This document shows, piece by piece, positions 49,518 through 61,904 of a stretch of 64,000 nucleotides of DNA. Made by a program: the position numbers and the translations under genes. Below the pieces are notes generated by a model. That model was not told where the DNA came from. It made no database searches and saw only the letters and a program-made list of their open reading frames with translations. The DNA comes from Antedon mediterranea (lineage: Eukaryota > Echinodermata > Crinoidea > Comatulida > Antedonidae). The stretch lies in assembly GCF_964355755.1 (NCBI RefSeq), contig NC_092678.1, forward strand, positions 22,052,365-22,116,364, written 5' to 3'. The first letter of the stretch is position 1; the number at the start of each line of letters is the position of its first letter.

Positions 49518-51948
49518 AAACAACATCTGTAGACCTTGCATCACCAACATACACATTCTACAATGGTCATTGGCTTTTAATTTACTAAGAACCCATAATT
49601 ATTGGAAAGAAACCCACGTAAGTAATTCCAAGCCAGGCCGTTCCAAGCCAGGCCGTTGACATTATGTTATTATAGTGAGTTGGCTTTGCATACACTGTAG
49701 TATAAACAGTTAGTATGCAGGTCATGTACAGTATATCTATAAATAGCCGATTTTGTGAATTTGGCATTTTTTGATTGGCTTCTCATGAAATATGATGATT
49801 TGGCAAAAAACTTTAATACTATACAAAAGGCATGATGAAATAGGATTTTCGGTGTCGCCGTTAAATAAGCATCAAACAAACTTGTATTTTTAGTAATTCT
49901 CCACAAGATGTATGCACTACTGTATGGTACATAAATAATCTGGGTGCACCAAGGGTATTGCTAAAGGAGTAGGCGAAGAAGGGGCAAGGCTAAAGCCTTC
50001 TTTCTACTTCCCAGTACTGTTCCTTCCATCTCCCTTCTCCCTACCAACTCAGGATATTTTAATACATAATGCTTTATGCGAACATACAGATAACAACCTA
50101 GGTTTCTTCATATTTATTAACCAATTATGCGTTTCATAGTGTATAAACTTCAATGATCAATAAAGAACAGACTTTACTTCATGATTGAGTTTTGCCTGAC
50201 CTGAAATAAATAATAAACAGTGATTTTTTAAAGAATAACTTCTTTTAACAAATGTTCTGAGTGTGGTCAAGTTTTCACACAAACTTAAACTTAACATAAA
50301 TAACATTTTTTTTATTCAACTTTGTTTGAACTTTGTGTGCAACCATTGGGAGTGTCTCTCCTTCCATTAAATGTTATGTATTCTCCATCCATGTATAACA
50401 GTATTACATGACATATTGCGTGTCATTCAAAGTTCATGTTTAGTTTTTTTAATTTTCAGTGGGTTGACTTAATAATAAAGTAATACATAAATTAAAGCTT
50501 ACTTCGTTTTGAAATGTTAAATATCCAAATATTTTATAGTACAGTATGCTTTACATCTAAAATAACATTTTCTATCAAATGCATCTCAAACTACAGTACC
50601 TTTTACATGAACTTAAATTTATGACATAACTAGAGAATATATGGAATATTACCTTTAGATAGAATACATTTTAAAGGAGTGAACCTAAAATTCAAAGCAA
50701 GAACCAATAAGTTAGATTTAGAAGGTAGAAAGAAACTTATTATTAGACGACATATATAACTTGTATCAAGATAAATCAATTTGCTCCATTTTTGACAATA
50801 AAAGTAAATCATTTTTAATTAAAGCTATGTCACATAGGACTGAAATATTGAAAAACATTTCTACCCCTTAATATGATTTTTTTTTCTTTTCTCTTTCTTT
50901 TTTACAAGTCAGTAGAATTTGTGCTGCTTAATATTATGTAATTGTGTACCATTATTAACTTTTTGTATGGGTGGAACCTCTTGTTACGAGAGTGTTCCTC
51001 CGTTTTAAAGGAGAGTAACCAATAAATATTATTATTATTATTTATTAGAGGGCACCCTGAGAGTGCATACTTCCACCTACTGTTAATTTGTCTATTGTAC
51101 ATAAAATCTTTTTTAACAAAACAGTTTTTATATTTTTCTGTCCCAGTACTATGTGTGATTACACTTTATTTAAAATAATTATTGTTTTATTTTAGATAAT
51201 TTGAAAATGTTTTTGTTTCTCTGAAGAAAACACTTTAAAAAAAAATGTTATTTTTTGTATTTATAAGTTATTTGGGTTCAATTCCTGCTGAAGACATTTT
51301 TTTTATTATAACTTTTTCCTCCAAATTTATGTTTGTGACTCCAAACCTCATAGCCTTGTTTGACACACAGGTTGATGTACAATGAAATATAATTTAAAAA
51401 AATTGGATTCTGATGATTGACCATTGACCATTCAAAACTACTGTAGACTGACCCCTTTAAATGTCCCCTTAGTAATAATCTAGTCCAATAGGAAGGATTT
51501 CTTTTTTAAGTCTCAAATGTGTCCATTAACAAACAGTCATTATTTGTCAATTAGTGTTTTAGTTTTATTTACAACTAGTCAGGAATGACAATTTATAAAA
51601 GAAACTCTGACAAAATTATGGAAATTTTGAAAATTAAAACTGACTACAAAAGTACCGGTATATTAACAAGAATTAGAACACGATGTGATATTCATTAAAA
51701 CAACATCATTAATTTGGTAGACATCCAGTATTTACATTCCATCAAGTTCCTTGATTTCATTGGTCAATACAGTGCTATCTGATTGGTTCTGATTGGTTGT
51801 CTAGTTTTCACATCCTTTTAATAAACCGGTTTAAACCATACCAGTAGCCCACTTTAAGTTGCATTAGCAGGTGGATAAACCATCATTCGTGTAATGTAGC
51901 TTAGAATAGATAGAATCTTGTAAAGGTGGTTTATTTGTGTACATCACA
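49518..51948. other. Stretch upstream of NUDT18 with no recognised gene
   Basis: Contains a LINE-like 3' tail (50880-51045). Otherwise AT-rich sequence. The part directly before 51949 should hold the NUDT18 promoter; GGTTTAAACCATACC at about 51829 is the only palindromic site noticed. Confidence 0.45.
50880..51045 (+). mobile_element. LINE-like 3' end with (ATT)n tail
   Basis: CGTTTTAAAGGAGAGTAACC is followed by AATAAATATTATTATTATTA, i.e. a polyadenylation-like motif running into trinucleotide repeats. No coding part remains. Confidence 0.45.
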
Positions 51949-54900
51949 ATGGAGTATTATTACTCACCGCATATCATCAACCCAAAGGTATAGTAGTACT
52001 GTTTTTTTAGGTCATATATTTGTTGATTCATACTACAATATAAACGCAGTAGTTAAAGTTGTATTATTACAGCCTTTTCCTATTAATACTAGTAGTAGAA
52101 TCTGTAGATTCAAGCAGTTTGAATGTACGTACAGTATGCGGTAAGTACTTGATAACATTGACATAATAACAATTATATAAATGACGTCACGGATGAGTGA
52201 TCACGCTGGAAAGCTTATTAGGATTAAGTTATATTATTTGAAAGATATTCTGAAATTTTGGTAATCATTGACATTAAACTTTTTGAGATAATTGTTACAC
52301 AAAATAGTGTACAGAAACAATAAAAAGAAAAAAAATAATAAAGATTTTGTACAATAACAATAGGTGATCATTTTATTCTAAATGATCACCTAATTATGAC
52401 AAATTGAATGTAATGTATAGTTAGTATAATATTTTTTATTGTTATTTGTAAAAGATAAGTTTGCTGTTTTGCCAGACATAATTTGTACTGAATAACTATT
52501 TCTTTTAGCTTTGCAATTTGTTTCTCCTTTTCCCCCACATATTTTCTTGACATTTAAAGCTAAGAGAACATCATCACTTTAAGGCCAACTCAGACAGCGT
52601 CGTCAGACAAGACGTGATGAGTCGTCTCGTCGGGAGAAAATCAAACATATTTAATGTTCTCCCACTGACCTAATAGCTAAATAAATTCTATACCAAGATT
52701 ATCGACCCAGAATAACCATTTCACAGTTGGTTATTGTGTGATGTGCCCAAATATGGTAATGATATGATATGACATCATCATGTCTGTATTATTAGGCACA
52801 TCACATTTTTTTCAAGTATTGAATGTTTTCTTTTTTGAAGATGACAATGACGGACATTGAACAGACTGTTGGAGAGCTTCTATTGGGGCAACCGCCAAAC
52901 TTGCCCGTATCACAGTACGACATTCTACGCAAAAAGGTCGGTGAGAGCCGTCCCGCAGTCCTGAACGAGAACCTGACGATCATAGTGGCTGCCGTGATCT
53001 TTAATGAGAAAGAAGAGGTTGTAATGGTCCAAGAAGCAAAGGCTGGTTGCCGGCGGAAATGGTACTTGCCCGCGGGAAGGGTGAATCCAAACGAAACATT
53101 AGAGGTAACCATTTAAACAATTTCTGTACAATATTGTAAAATTGCTATGTAAAATATACAGTTAACTCTCCCAATACCAGACACCTTTAGGCTGGCTTTA
53201 AAATATGTCTGGTTTTCTGGAAAGTCTGGTATTCGAAATGTGTTTCTAATGGTAAAAATAAATTTAGGACCTCAAAAAAGTCTGGTTTTGGGAGAATTTC
53301 CAGTTTTCAGAGTGTCTGGTATTGGGAGAGTCTTTTTTTCTTTTTTCTTTTTTCATTGGTGATCGTTCATGGTTGGTTGTGTATTGACGTAATTATTATC
53401 CACAAAATGTAGTAAATGTTCCGCCCATCAGTGACCTTCTAAAGTGAGGTCAAATTGAGACTGTGATTGTATGCAGCTAAAAATTGCTCCATGGAAACCA
53501 TTTTAAAACTGTATTCATTTTCAAAATGTCACTCAATATGCTTGTTAATTGCCCTTGTTTTCTTTGTAAAAAATTCTCCAACGATTGACATTAATGTGTT
53601 GTGCTACAGTACATCTTTAGAATAATTTCCAGTAAATGCTAGATCTACTGCTGTACAATTAACATAATAAGCCACAAACCACAGTAGTGTTGATCAATGG
53701 TTTGTTTCTTTGACCTGATCTGCAGTCATGTGGTTTTGGGTTCAATAGCCTACAAAAGCTGTGCATTATACAATCCTAATTGTTCACACACACCAGAGTT
53801 AAACATGAGCAGAGTTAAGCGTGAATAGAGCAGAGTTAAGCGTGAATAGAGCAGAGTTAAGCGTGAATAGAGCAGAGTTAAGCGTGAATAGAGCAGAGTT
53901 AAGCGTGAATAGAGCAGAGTTAAGCGTGCATAGAGCAGAGTTAAGCGTGCATAGAGCAGAGTTAAGCGTGAATAGTGCAGAGTTAAGCGTGCATAGAGCT
54001 GAGTTAAGCGTGAATAGAGCAGAGTTAAGCGTGAATAGAGCAGAGTTAAGCGTGAATAGAGCAGAGTTAAGCGTGAATAGAGCAGAGTTAAGCGTGAATA
54101 GAGCAGAGTTAAGCGTGAATAGAGCAGAGTTAAGCGTGCATAGAGCAGAGTTAAGCGTGCATAGAGCAGAGTTAAGCGTGAATAGAGCAGAGTTAAGCGT
54201 GAATAGAGCAGAGTTATGCGTGAATAGAGCAGAGTTAAGCATGAATAGAGCAGTGTTAAGCGTAAATAGAGCAGAGTTAAGCGTGCATAGAGCAGAGTTA
54301 AGCGTGAATAAAGCAGAGTTAAGCGTCAATAGAGCAGAGTTAAGCGTATACTTTCACAATATTTTTTTACAATTTTTCTGTATTAATACTGAGTGTGATT
54401 ACAATGTTCGGATGAAAACTGTGACCTGTATAAATACATTTTTTTTTTGTGGACTGTGACCTTGACCTTTGACCCTGTCCCTTAAAAACTAAACTACTCC
54501 TTTATGATGGATTATAGATCATTGTGGCAGAGTTTAGTAAGATTTGAATAATAATATTAAAAAATAATGTTTTGTGGCTTGTGACCTTGACATGTTGATT
54601 CTACTGATATATCAATATCAAACTGACGAGATTTTGGGTCATAGATCATTGTGGGCAAGTTTAGTGAGATTTGGAGAAAACTGTGGCTTGTATGCTGTTC
54701 ACAAACACAAACATACAGGGGTTTGATAACACAATTCATAATCCAATGGAAGCAAGAAGATTGATAAATCATTGAGCATATGGGTAGATGGCACATTAAA
54801 AATGCCCACTGTCCTCAAATCGTCTTTCAGAAAATTAAGAATGTTTTTGTTTCTGTTTTGATCTCACCAACAAATATGCAATATATACATCCTGGAGGGA

Positions 54901-57900
54901 AATCATTGAAACAATTCTTTTATTATCAGGATTACATATTCATAGGGCGGGTTTAGAACAGTCTGAGTCAATACAACCTTTTCAACTTTTTCAATTCAGT
55001 CACTGACCCAGAAGTCAGTGAACTTACCCACAATGCATTTGGCATTGTGTTCTAATTAACAGCCATGAAATATTATGGGTTTTTTATAATGTTTGTGTAT
55101 TAATTAATGTATATCATCTTTGTTGATATAATACAGATTTTTTTTTAGATGAATTAAGCAGGACGGTGACCTATTTCTGTCTCATCTGACTTCATTTTCT
55201 CGTTTAAAAAAATTGTTTTATTTATTATAATTAACTTTGTTTGTATTCCAATATGACATTACAGAGCCATGGGTGTTGCTAGGTGATGAGTGTCAAGAAG
55301 ATAAGGGCGTGGTTACAAAATTTAAAATGGGACTTTCAGTTTCTAGGGTGGGTACTCTGCTCCCCCTGCTCATACGCACCCTGCACAATTACATCCTTGC
55401 TTTTAACTGACCTAGTTTTGTCTGACTTCTTTATACATGTTTTATAGGTATTAAATGGCTTATATAATTATAATTCCAACTTTAACTGGTAGGCGTATGT
55501 TTTTTATTTCTGTAGGAAGCGGTGAAAAGAGAAGTTTTGGAAGAATCAGGTTTACTGTTTCATCCATCAACCATAATCTACATAGATACGTCGTTAATAT
55601 GGGGTTACTGGATACGAATAACATATACCGGTTATATCACAGGTACAGTATAAGAGAGTTGCTGTAGACGAGTGGTTAGGATACTTGACTTTAGTACAGA
55701 AATACCCTTGTTCAATTGTCAATAAAAACTTCAAGTCCACTCAGTTTTAAATGAGTACCTGGTTTAAAATTAGGGATAGAATGTGGTGGAAAGGAACTGA
55801 CCACCCTACCACATTATGCTGAGGCTTAGTAAAAGGAGCTCCTAACAGCTCATTCCCCTACGTTCATAACAAAAATAGGGCAAGCCATTACCTAGAGTAT
55901 AAATTAAAATATAATATAAAAACTAATTGATTAAAACACGATGGTATAATGCCAAACTTCATATTTGATGGTGGGATGGGCTTATAATAGAGTGGGCTTA
56001 TAACAAAGTGTGCTTATAGTATAGTGGGCTTATTATTATATAGTGTGCTTATAACAGAGTTGGCTTATAACATAATGGGCTTACTGTATAACATAGTGGG
56101 CTTATAACTGAATGGGCTTATAACTGAAGACCATAATGTAGTATTTATTCCTGTAAATAGTACATGAATTACTTGCTTGGAAAATTAGTCTAAATAATTA
56201 GTCTATTAGTATTAATTTGGCCGGCAGGCTTGTACAGATTAGTGAAGTGGTTTCATAGCCTTGCCTTGTTTCAATTAGATAGCAAGCTAGGCCGCCTAAT
56301 TACACCTTGTAAGAACACTGATTACTACTGGCCACAACGAGAACACTTCTCAGAAATTGGTTGAGCTTACTGTTTGAACTTGCAGACTAGGATGTTTATT
56401 TTAAACTAATGCACTTCCTGTTTGGTCTGAAGACATGTCCTAGTAAGCTCAGTAGATAGATGTCTAATATCAAGCAAATAAGCATCGTTTGATTACACGA
56501 TGCATCACCAAAAAAGATTGTCTGCCCAGCGTACGGACCAATCAACAGTGTTCTTTTAATTAGCTTCTGAGGTACACAAAATGCTTAGAATTATGTTTTC
56601 CATGAAATTTCCCCAAATGATTAAAGCTCTATCTAAACTTTATGGGTATCTGACTAGTTTGGCGACTCCCAGATTGCCGACTCCCAATTTGCCGACTCCC
56701 AATTTGCCGACTGGTTATGTAAATGGTGTATCAAATATTCGGCACACGGAAAACCCACATTGCCGACAATAATAAAACTATGACAGATGTGATGTGCCTA
56801 TATATGGATATGATGATATCATATCACTACCATATTTAAACATATCACTACTATAATTGGACACATTACACTTTTTTTGTCAAACTAGTTTGATAGTGCA
56901 GACAGAGCTTTTGAAATACAGTTGAAGCCATATTTTATATTTAATTTTTTTCTGTTTTAGGTGGTTATTTAAAATCACTGGCAAATGCAGATGAGGAATC
57001 GTTACAAGCCAAGTGGTGTACTCTAGATGAAATTAAATCAAGGCAATCGTTAACCTTAAGGTATATTTCAGATACAGATCAGATGAAATAAAAAATATCA
57101 TTAATCTCTCAGGCTGTAGTCTAGAGTTCATGAAGAAAAGAAGAGTTTGGGATTTGGGTGGGAGGTTTCACCTCATCATGCTATAAACTTCGTAGTGAAA
57201 AACAGGGATAGATGCTGATTGTAGCATTTTCATAAAGGTGGTACTCTCATAAACAGCCCTAGCCTATACATTCAATATGTTGGCACTATATTCATTTTGA
57301 GTTCATTCATTTCTTCCATGTTATGTTATCATTTGTGTTTGTCGCCCTCTATTTTAGGGGAGAAGACATTGTACCAATCATTAACACAGCGTATCAGTTC
57401 TTCAACAAATCACCTAGCTGTAGACATGCAATGATCCTGCCAACACATCACCCTCATAAACATATGTGTATGAGAATCATATTAATCAAACAAAAACAGT
57501 GAGTTTCATCCATCTCATCTAAGCTCTGTCAACACTATCAAACAAAGTGTGAGGTGCCCAATTATAATAATAATAAATGAAGACTTATATAGCGCCGGTA
57601 TCCTCCACCCATGTGGCGCTCATGGCGCTTAATTATGGTAGTGATGACATCATCAAATGGGCACATTAGATTTTTTGATCAAATTTTATAGTGTAGACAG
57701 AGCTTCATTACTATAGTAGAAGAAAGCAATACAGAGTTCTCAACTTGCTATAAAAAATGTTAGTAGTCTAAGCTCTGTCTACATTGTCAAACTACTGTAG
57801 TAAAAAAGTGTGCCCAGATATTGTAGAAATATGATGTCATCATGTCCTTATAAGGGCACATCACGTAAAGTTTGATAGTGTAGACAGAGCTTAAGAATTT

Positions 57901-59321
57901 AGAAATGTCCAATACAATGTTGAGAAGCACTTGATAATTTTTTTTTGCAGGGTAGTTTAGAAATACTTGTATGTATGTACAGATGATGTTGACATATGTT
58001 TTATTGTTTTTTTTGCAGGGGTAGTTTAGAAATACTTGTATGTACAGATGATGTGCCTCATCTTCCAATTGTCAAAGATTCTGTCATGTATCAAGATTCA
58101 ATTTGGAGGCTAGACAAAGTAACGTATTAGGCCTAACAAAAATTGTTATGTTTCCTAAACCCAACGACCCAAAATCCAAGAAAATTTATTTAACTATTTT
58201 TTGGTAATTATTGAGCATTAAAAAAATATTAAAACAATACATACAACATATGTATAGGGTTAAATCTAAATCTTTGTGACTAAAAATAATTTCTTTTTTC
58301 TACCTAGACCTAGGTGTCCTTTCTTGTACGAATGTATTATGATAGCGTATTATCACAAAATCAGTGAAAATACAACAAAAATGTTATCAACTGACCCTTT
58401 TTTTAGTCGCGTGGAAGCGTTTACAAAATTGCCATGAGTGCGCATATTTTTGCGCGCGCACTGCGCGTTAAATGTTATTGCGCACTCTTTTTGCCCGATT
58501 TCTGTTTTCTTGACTTACTTTTCAACTCGAAATTACGTTATACGAGCACGTCGAAAGTGACAGGCTACGCACGTGTAAATTTAAAAAAAATAAATGTTTT
58601 TAAACATTTCAACATTTTTAAACATGTTCAGTAATTTCGGTCAGTATAGTTCACTATGTCGGTCGGTCGGTCTCTCTGTCTGTCGGTTTGTCTGTCGGTC
58701 TGTCTGTCGGTCCGGTATCACTATGCATTGTAGCACGCGACTTAATGTCTGTTGGCCTTGTTTTTTATTGATGCTGTGTTTGGGAAACATAACAATTTTT
58801 TTTAGTCTTTAAGTTGTTGGATTAGGGTTATACTCCCTTTTTTTATCTCCTGTTTTAACAGTTTTCTGAGAAAATGCTGGACTAAATAATTTTGTTTAAA
58901 GCATTAAAAAACTAACATTCTGCACTTCCATCTTGTGATGCCTATAAATTCATTTTCTATACTATAATAACTTACAATTCTTCAAGCACTTTTAAAATAC
59001 ACATTTATTAATTCTATTTTTTGTTTAATACGATTAATATCACTGTTATTTAACAACACCAATATGTTTTTCCCTTCTCAGGATGCGTTTAAATCTAGTA
59101 ACATATACCAGTCATGCGGGGTAATTGCATTAGAGCATTGTGGACGACCTCATGGCGTCGCGGACGGCGTCTGTCTCAACTATCTGGTAACGACCGATAG
59201 TAACCGTGAGCTTGTTAACAAAAAGTACTCGTGGTTTCCGATATGTAATGCAGAATTAGAACTCGTCATAAAGCAGAGACTTTGTAAAGCAATGAACGTG
59301 CCGTATGTGTGTTACTCCTGA
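51949..59321 (+). CDS. NUDT18: Nudix hydrolase 18 (MTH3-type)
   Basis: Nudix hydrolase expected to hydrolyse oxidised nucleoside diphosphates such as 8-oxo-dGDP. Exons: 51949-51987 (candidate, MEYYYSPHIINPK), 52841-53104, 55516-55642, 56961-57060, 57358-57498, 58019-58118, 59082-59321. All phases agree. From the ATG at 52841 there are 323 residues, the same as human as I remember it; the candidate exon adds 13. The Nudix box is complete: G79, E85, R93, E94, E97, E98, G100 within GRVNPNETLE and EAVKREVLEESGL, split by an intron after E88. WYLPAGR precedes it as in NUDT18. The C-terminal part includes HGVADGVCLNYLVT, comparable to the human SDGICLNVLVT. Introns are filled with a 21-bp minisatellite, MITEs and a SINE. 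AATAAA at 59578. Whether the exon 52841 ATG or the upstream exon supplies the start is open. Confidence 0.93.
52735..52815. mobile_element. CArG-family MITE, internal fragment just before NUDT18 exon 2
   Basis: GTGATGTGCCCAAATATGGT and GACATCATCATGTCTGTATT; both terminal repeats are missing. A CCAAATATGG box lies about 95 bp upstream of the exon at 52841. Confidence 0.75.
53165..53331. mobile_element. TIR element, ends ACTCTCCCAATACCAGACAC
   Basis: The left end ACTCTCCCAATACCAGACAC is repeated exactly as its inverse at 53312-53331. Inner copies of GTCTGGT occur. About 167 bp, no coding part. The ends are of the kind seen in Tigger/pogo-related MITEs; that link is inference. In NUDT18 intron. 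Confidence 0.82.
53806..54346. repeat. 21-bp minisatellite, about 26 copies
   Basis: The unit AGCAGAGTTAAGCGTGAAT plus AG; variants have GTGCAT. Frames on both strands stay open (NRAELSV on +, TLNSALF on -) because 21 is a multiple of three. Intronic in NUDT18 and therefore not coding. Confidence 0.95.
55655..55890 (+). mobile_element. tRNA-like SINE in NUDT18 intron
   Basis: A-box-like GACGAGTGGTTAGGATACTT and B-box-like TTGTTCAATTGTC are spaced as in a tRNA head, followed by a body with GAACTGACCACCCTACCACA. A different family from the SINE at 16443. Confidence 0.55.
55971..56130. repeat. 17-21 bp repeat GTGGGCTTATAACA
   Basis: About eight variants of AGTGGGCTTATAACA in NUDT18 intron 3; degenerate. 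Confidence 0.85.
56620..56912. mobile_element. CArG-family MITE, copy 19 (interrupted, inverted)
   Basis: TTAAAGCTCTATCTAAACTT opens it and TTTGATAGTGCAGACAGAGC closes it. Between about 56655 and 56770 a stretch with four copies of GCCGACTCCCAATT-type sequence interrupts it. Confidence 0.75.
57522..57706. mobile_element. CArG-family MITE, copy 20, with an internal insertion
   Basis: TAAGCTCTGTCAACACTATC at the left, TATAGTGTAGACAGAGCTTC at the right. An insertion at about 57563-57633 contains GACTTATATAGCGCCGGTAT and TGTGGCGCTCATGGCGCTTA. In NUDT18 intron 5. Confidence 0.8.
57769..57893. mobile_element. CArG-family MITE, copy 21 (short)
   Basis: TAAGCTCTGTCTACATTGTC and GATAGTGTAGACAGAGCTTA; one reduced interior motif (CCAGATATTG). 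Confidence 0.8.
57941..58018 (+). repeat. Duplicated splice acceptor and exon start before NUDT18 exon 6
   Basis: TTTTTTGCAGGGTAGTTTAG at 57941-57960 repeats the acceptor and first bases of the true exon (58011 onward, with one extra G), and the copy continues AAATACTTGTATGTATGTAC. Use of the upstream acceptor would give a different frame. Confidence 0.8.
58656..58715. repeat. (GTCG/GTCT)n microsatellite
   Basis: Imperfect tetranucleotide run GGTCGGTCGGTCTCTCTGTC and onward, in the last NUDT18 intron. Confidence 0.85.
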
Positions 59322-59577
59322 GGGCGCTTTACTTCGTTAAGTTCATCTAAAGTCGGATAGACCAAGAGTTTGCAATCCTAGGATTTTTGCTAATCCTACT
59401 GTTGGGTGTGTACAACGTGTATTTGTGCAATTTTAATTGACGGTTGTGGTACTCGGCTAAAAGACCAGAGTACCAGGTTCAAATCTTATCTGATGGAAGG
59501 TCTTAAAATTTCAATTTTAAAGATCTTGTACATACGACAGTGATGCATTTGTCTGTTACCTATCGGTAAGAAATTTA

Positions 59578-59583
59578 AATAAA
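59578..59583 (+). terminator. Candidate polyadenylation signal of NUDT18
   Basis: AATAAA 257 bp after the stop codon, followed by GTTGCAATGAAGTTGCTG, a GT-rich downstream element. Confidence 0.6.
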
Positions 59584-60098
59584 ATCTGTTGCAATGAAGT
59601 TGCTGAAGTTTTTCCAACCTTTTTCAATAGCATGTTCCATTATTTGGTGGTAATTGTTTTATATACTTCTTTTACAAACATTTAAATTGTAACAAAGTTA
59701 CCAATAATGGCCCCCTTTAAAAAAAAATGGAATATTCTGAAAACGGTAAATAAAAAATAATTTTATAGGCACTATGGTATTATTATTGGGTATAAATGGT
59801 TTTAACTTAGTAGATGAAATATACAGGCTAAATAACAAAATAACATGATTTTTTTTTTTTAGTATGGCCTAGATATTTTAAACTTTTTTTTTTAGAGGAC
59901 GATGTGCAATAATATATTGTTTGCATAATTGAAGGCAATTTTCAAGTCAAGTTTATTATGTAACCACATGAACATATATTTTTATTGATCTATTTAGTAA
60001 TTACGTCGATTTCACTTAACTTTTGATGTCTCAATTTGGTGGGACTTTCAAATTTACTAGCTTTTTAATTAAAGCAATTAAGTCGTAAAACATGAGAC

Positions 60099-60250
60099 TT
60101 AAGCTCTGTCTACACTATCAAACTAGTTTGACAAAAAAGTGTGATATGCCCAAATATTGTAGTGACATGATTTAAATATGGTAGTGATATGACATCATCA
60201 TGTCCATATATATTTTGTTACATAAAGTTTGATAGTGTAAACAGAGCTTA
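60099..60250. mobile_element. CArG-family MITE, copy 22
   Basis: TTAAGCTCTGTCTACACTAT and GATAGTGTAAACAGAGCTTA, both ends present, TTA/TAA flanks. Interior CAAATATTG and TAAATATGG are degraded CArG forms. Confidence 0.85.
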
Positions 60251-60534
60251 ATTTGTGTATTATGATGTCATTGAAATCGTCATCATTATCATATTTATAT
60301 CATGTATCATAATCATTGTTATCACGTTTATATCATTGTTATCACCTGATGCAAAATGTCACTATAATGTTTCACTTTGTTTTCTTTGTCTTTTCTTGCC
60401 ATAATTGTTATTTTATTAATATTACTATAGTTTATTTTATTAATAATTTTAGTAAAGTTTCCTCTAATCATTCAGCACAGAATTTGTTTTAGAATTTGAT
60501 CATTATCATTCCTGGTTTTTGGCTGTTCTCCAAC

Positions 60535-61000
60535 CTGTTTTTTGGTGGTTTTTTTTTGTTGTCTATTCTCCCTCCTGGTTTTTGTGTCTATTCTCCCTCC
60601 TAATTTGTTTGTTCTATTCTCCCTCCTGGTTTTTGTGTCTATTCTCCCTCCTGGTTTTTTTTGTCTATTCTCCCTCCTAATTTGTTTGTTCTATTCTCCC
60701 TCCTGGTTTTTGTGTCTATTCTCCCTCCTGGTTTTTGTGTCTATTCTCCCTCCTAATTTGTTTGTTCTATTCTCCCTCCTGGTTTTTGTGTCTATTCTCC
60801 CTCCTGGTTTTTGTGTCTATTCTCCCTCCTAATTTGTTTGTTCTATTCTCCCTCCTGGTTTTTGTGTCTATTCTCCCTCCTGGTTTTTTTGTCTATTCTC
60901 CCTCCTGGTTTTTTTGTCTATTCTCCCTCCTGATTTTTTCCCTATTCTCCCTCCTAATTTTTATGTCTATTCTCCCTCCTAATTTGTTTGTTCTTTTCTC
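60535..61000. repeat. Pyrimidine-rich minisatellite, CTATTCTCCCTCCTGGTTTT type
   Basis: About 18 units of CTATTCTCCCTCCT followed by either GGTTTTTGTGT (26 bp in all) or AATTTGTTTGTT. The + strand is almost purine-free in the unit core. Frames reading FSLLVFVSILPP are artefacts. Confidence 0.92.
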
Positions 61001-61904
61001 TCTGTTATTTTTGGAGGTCTATTTTACCAGTTTTTTTTTTTTTACATATTAAACTCAAATTTTGGGTAATGGTTGTAGAAATTGTATTAAAGAAATTCTG
61101 AAATTTAATTAAATGTTCTATCATGTTTACCCACCCCTGTCTATATGCAAATATATTGGACCATGAACATAAACATTTACCACATCATTTCAATATAAAA
61201 AATAATTGAATTGAAACAGAATTTCAATATCAAAATACCTCTTCTTCCAGATAAAATACAAACTTACGTCAACTCGGCCAAAACTATTCGTGTTGACTTG
61301 AGGCCGACTTGACTTTGGCCGAGACGGTTTATGGCCGACTTGACCGGCTACCGATTCGTGTCATCCCAAAAACTACTTTTTTATTTTAAAGCATAGTGCA
61401 AGAACTTCAAGAAGGGTTAGAATTGTAAAACGCCATTTTTAACATTTAATGATCGTTGGGCATAATATACTATTGCATTGTATTCTTCTAATGTGTATTT
61501 AATGGTTTTTTTTTATGATAAACACTTTTAAAAGTGTTAATCTTTAAGTTGACATACAATATATATCATATATCATTTAGTTTGCTACAGGGTATTTTAA
61601 ACCGGTGTTACTTCACATTTTGCGCATATTTAAAATTTCTTTTTTAATGTATGGTACTAATGTATAAATTACCATGTTAAATAAGCTTGTTTCATAAAGA
61701 CGTTTTTTTTATGTATTTTACTTATAAAAATTTGAATACTGTATTTGAAATGATACCGTAATAAACATTTCGTTCATAAATAGTAGTAGGTAGTATATAC
61801 ACTTTTTGTATGCATATAATTATAATAATTATATTCTATAATTGATAGTAATCAATAATTGGTTCCATCAGAAACTATCGATAGGACGATTGTCTATAGT
61901 TTTG

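Noticed and set aside
48479-49659. Long open frames of 193-369 codons on both strands
   Set aside because: They run entirely through the 30-bp satellite, occur in several frames at once and consist only of the repeat; no start context, domain or splice pattern supports them.
53799-54459. Frames of 176 and 212 codons made of a heptad repeat
   Set aside because: Product of the 21-bp minisatellite inside a NUDT18 intron; open on both strands at the same place.
60542-61052. Hydrophobic frames (FSLLVFVSILPP) that resemble membrane proteins
   Set aside because: Direct translation of the pyrimidine-rich minisatellite.
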